A stretch of DNA of 6,790 nt from Paenibacillaceae bacterium UBA6304. GTDB taxonomy: Bacteria; Bacillota; Bacilli; Paenibacillales; Paenibacillaceae. The translations under genes and the position numbers were made by a program. The stretch covers positions 1 to 6,790 of the forward strand of contig DJTQ01000048.1 in assembly GCA_002439285.1 (NCBI GenBank), read 5' to 3'. Positions 6,636 through 6,790 of this stretch are shown here, piece after piece; position 1 is the first letter of the stretch; every line of letters starts with the position of its first letter. Under the pieces are notes generated by a model that searched no databases, was not told the DNA's origin, and was given only the letters and a program-made list of their open reading frames with translations.

Positions 6636-6790
6636 GTGCTTCGATTTGGAGTTATCGGAACGAACTGGATCACGGAACGCTTTATTCAGGCGGCGGAGGA
6701 GACCGAGCATTTTAGTCTGGCAGCCGTATATTCGCGGACGGAAGAGAAAGGTAAGGCTTTTGCCGATAAATATAATAACCTGGCGGTGTA
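6636..6790 (+). CDS. Gfo/Idh/MocA-family oxidoreductase, 3'-truncated by the window edge
   Basis: Only the first 51 codons are visible. The protein begins MLRFGVIGTNWITERFIQAA, the first beta strand and turn of a Rossmann fold. GVIGTNWI fits the Gly-rich NAD(P)-binding pattern typical of this family, with the third Gly replaced, as is common in it. It continues with AAVYSRTEEKGKAFADKY, the second strand, whose Ser-Arg end (YSRT) is the usual family hallmark for contacting the cofactor ribose. Members are NAD(P)-dependent sugar or inositol dehydrogenases and related enzymes; the substrate cannot be told from this fragment. The GTG start is supported by AGGGGG (6621-6626), nine bases upstream. 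It is divergent from the hydrolase gene. I see no convincing promoter, although a GACAC-GGA-GTGTC palindrome sits at 6572-6584. Confidence 0.88.
   Translation, partial: MLRFGVIGTNWITERFIQAAEETEHFSLAAVYSRTEEKGKAFADKYNNLAV

Overview
The window looks like chromosomal DNA of a low-to-moderate GC Firmicute, most likely Paenibacillus or a close relative. This is inferred from strong GGAGG-type ribosome binding sites, a perfect CIRCE operator, an HtpG of Bacillus-like length, and the general character of the proteins. No rRNA or other decisive marker is present, so the genus is only a guess.

Layout, left to right. (1) The 3' part of a gene (plus strand, open to the left edge) encodes a helical, Lys/Val/Ala-rich protein built on a tandem repeat of about 149 residues. 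(2) A heat-shock control region follows: a sigma-A-like promoter, then a perfect CIRCE operator, then htpG (Hsp90), closed by a strong terminator. (3) Next is an orphan membrane-anchored protein with two N-terminal membrane helices, an acidic Ala/Glu/Pro linker and an unrecognised C-terminal domain. (4) A 376-base gap holds one good terminator hairpin, a weaker one, and short repeated GGACATTT-like words that may be a degenerate IS end. (5) A CYTH-domain protein (plus) and a cytoplasmic SGNH/GDSL hydrolase (minus) converge on a shared bidirectional terminator. (6) A divergent intergenic region rich in small palindromes leads to the first 51 codons of a Gfo/Idh/MocA oxidoreductase that runs off the right edge.

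The genes do not form an obvious single pathway. They look like a series of single-gene transcription units, most with their own terminator. No CRISPR array, complete mobile element, RNA gene or multi-gene defence system was seen. The best leads are the HrcA/CIRCE-type control of htpG, which differs from the Bacillus subtilis arrangement, and the repeat protein just upstream of it. Three protein starts were decided by ribosome binding site position: 4995, 6414 (minus) and 6636.
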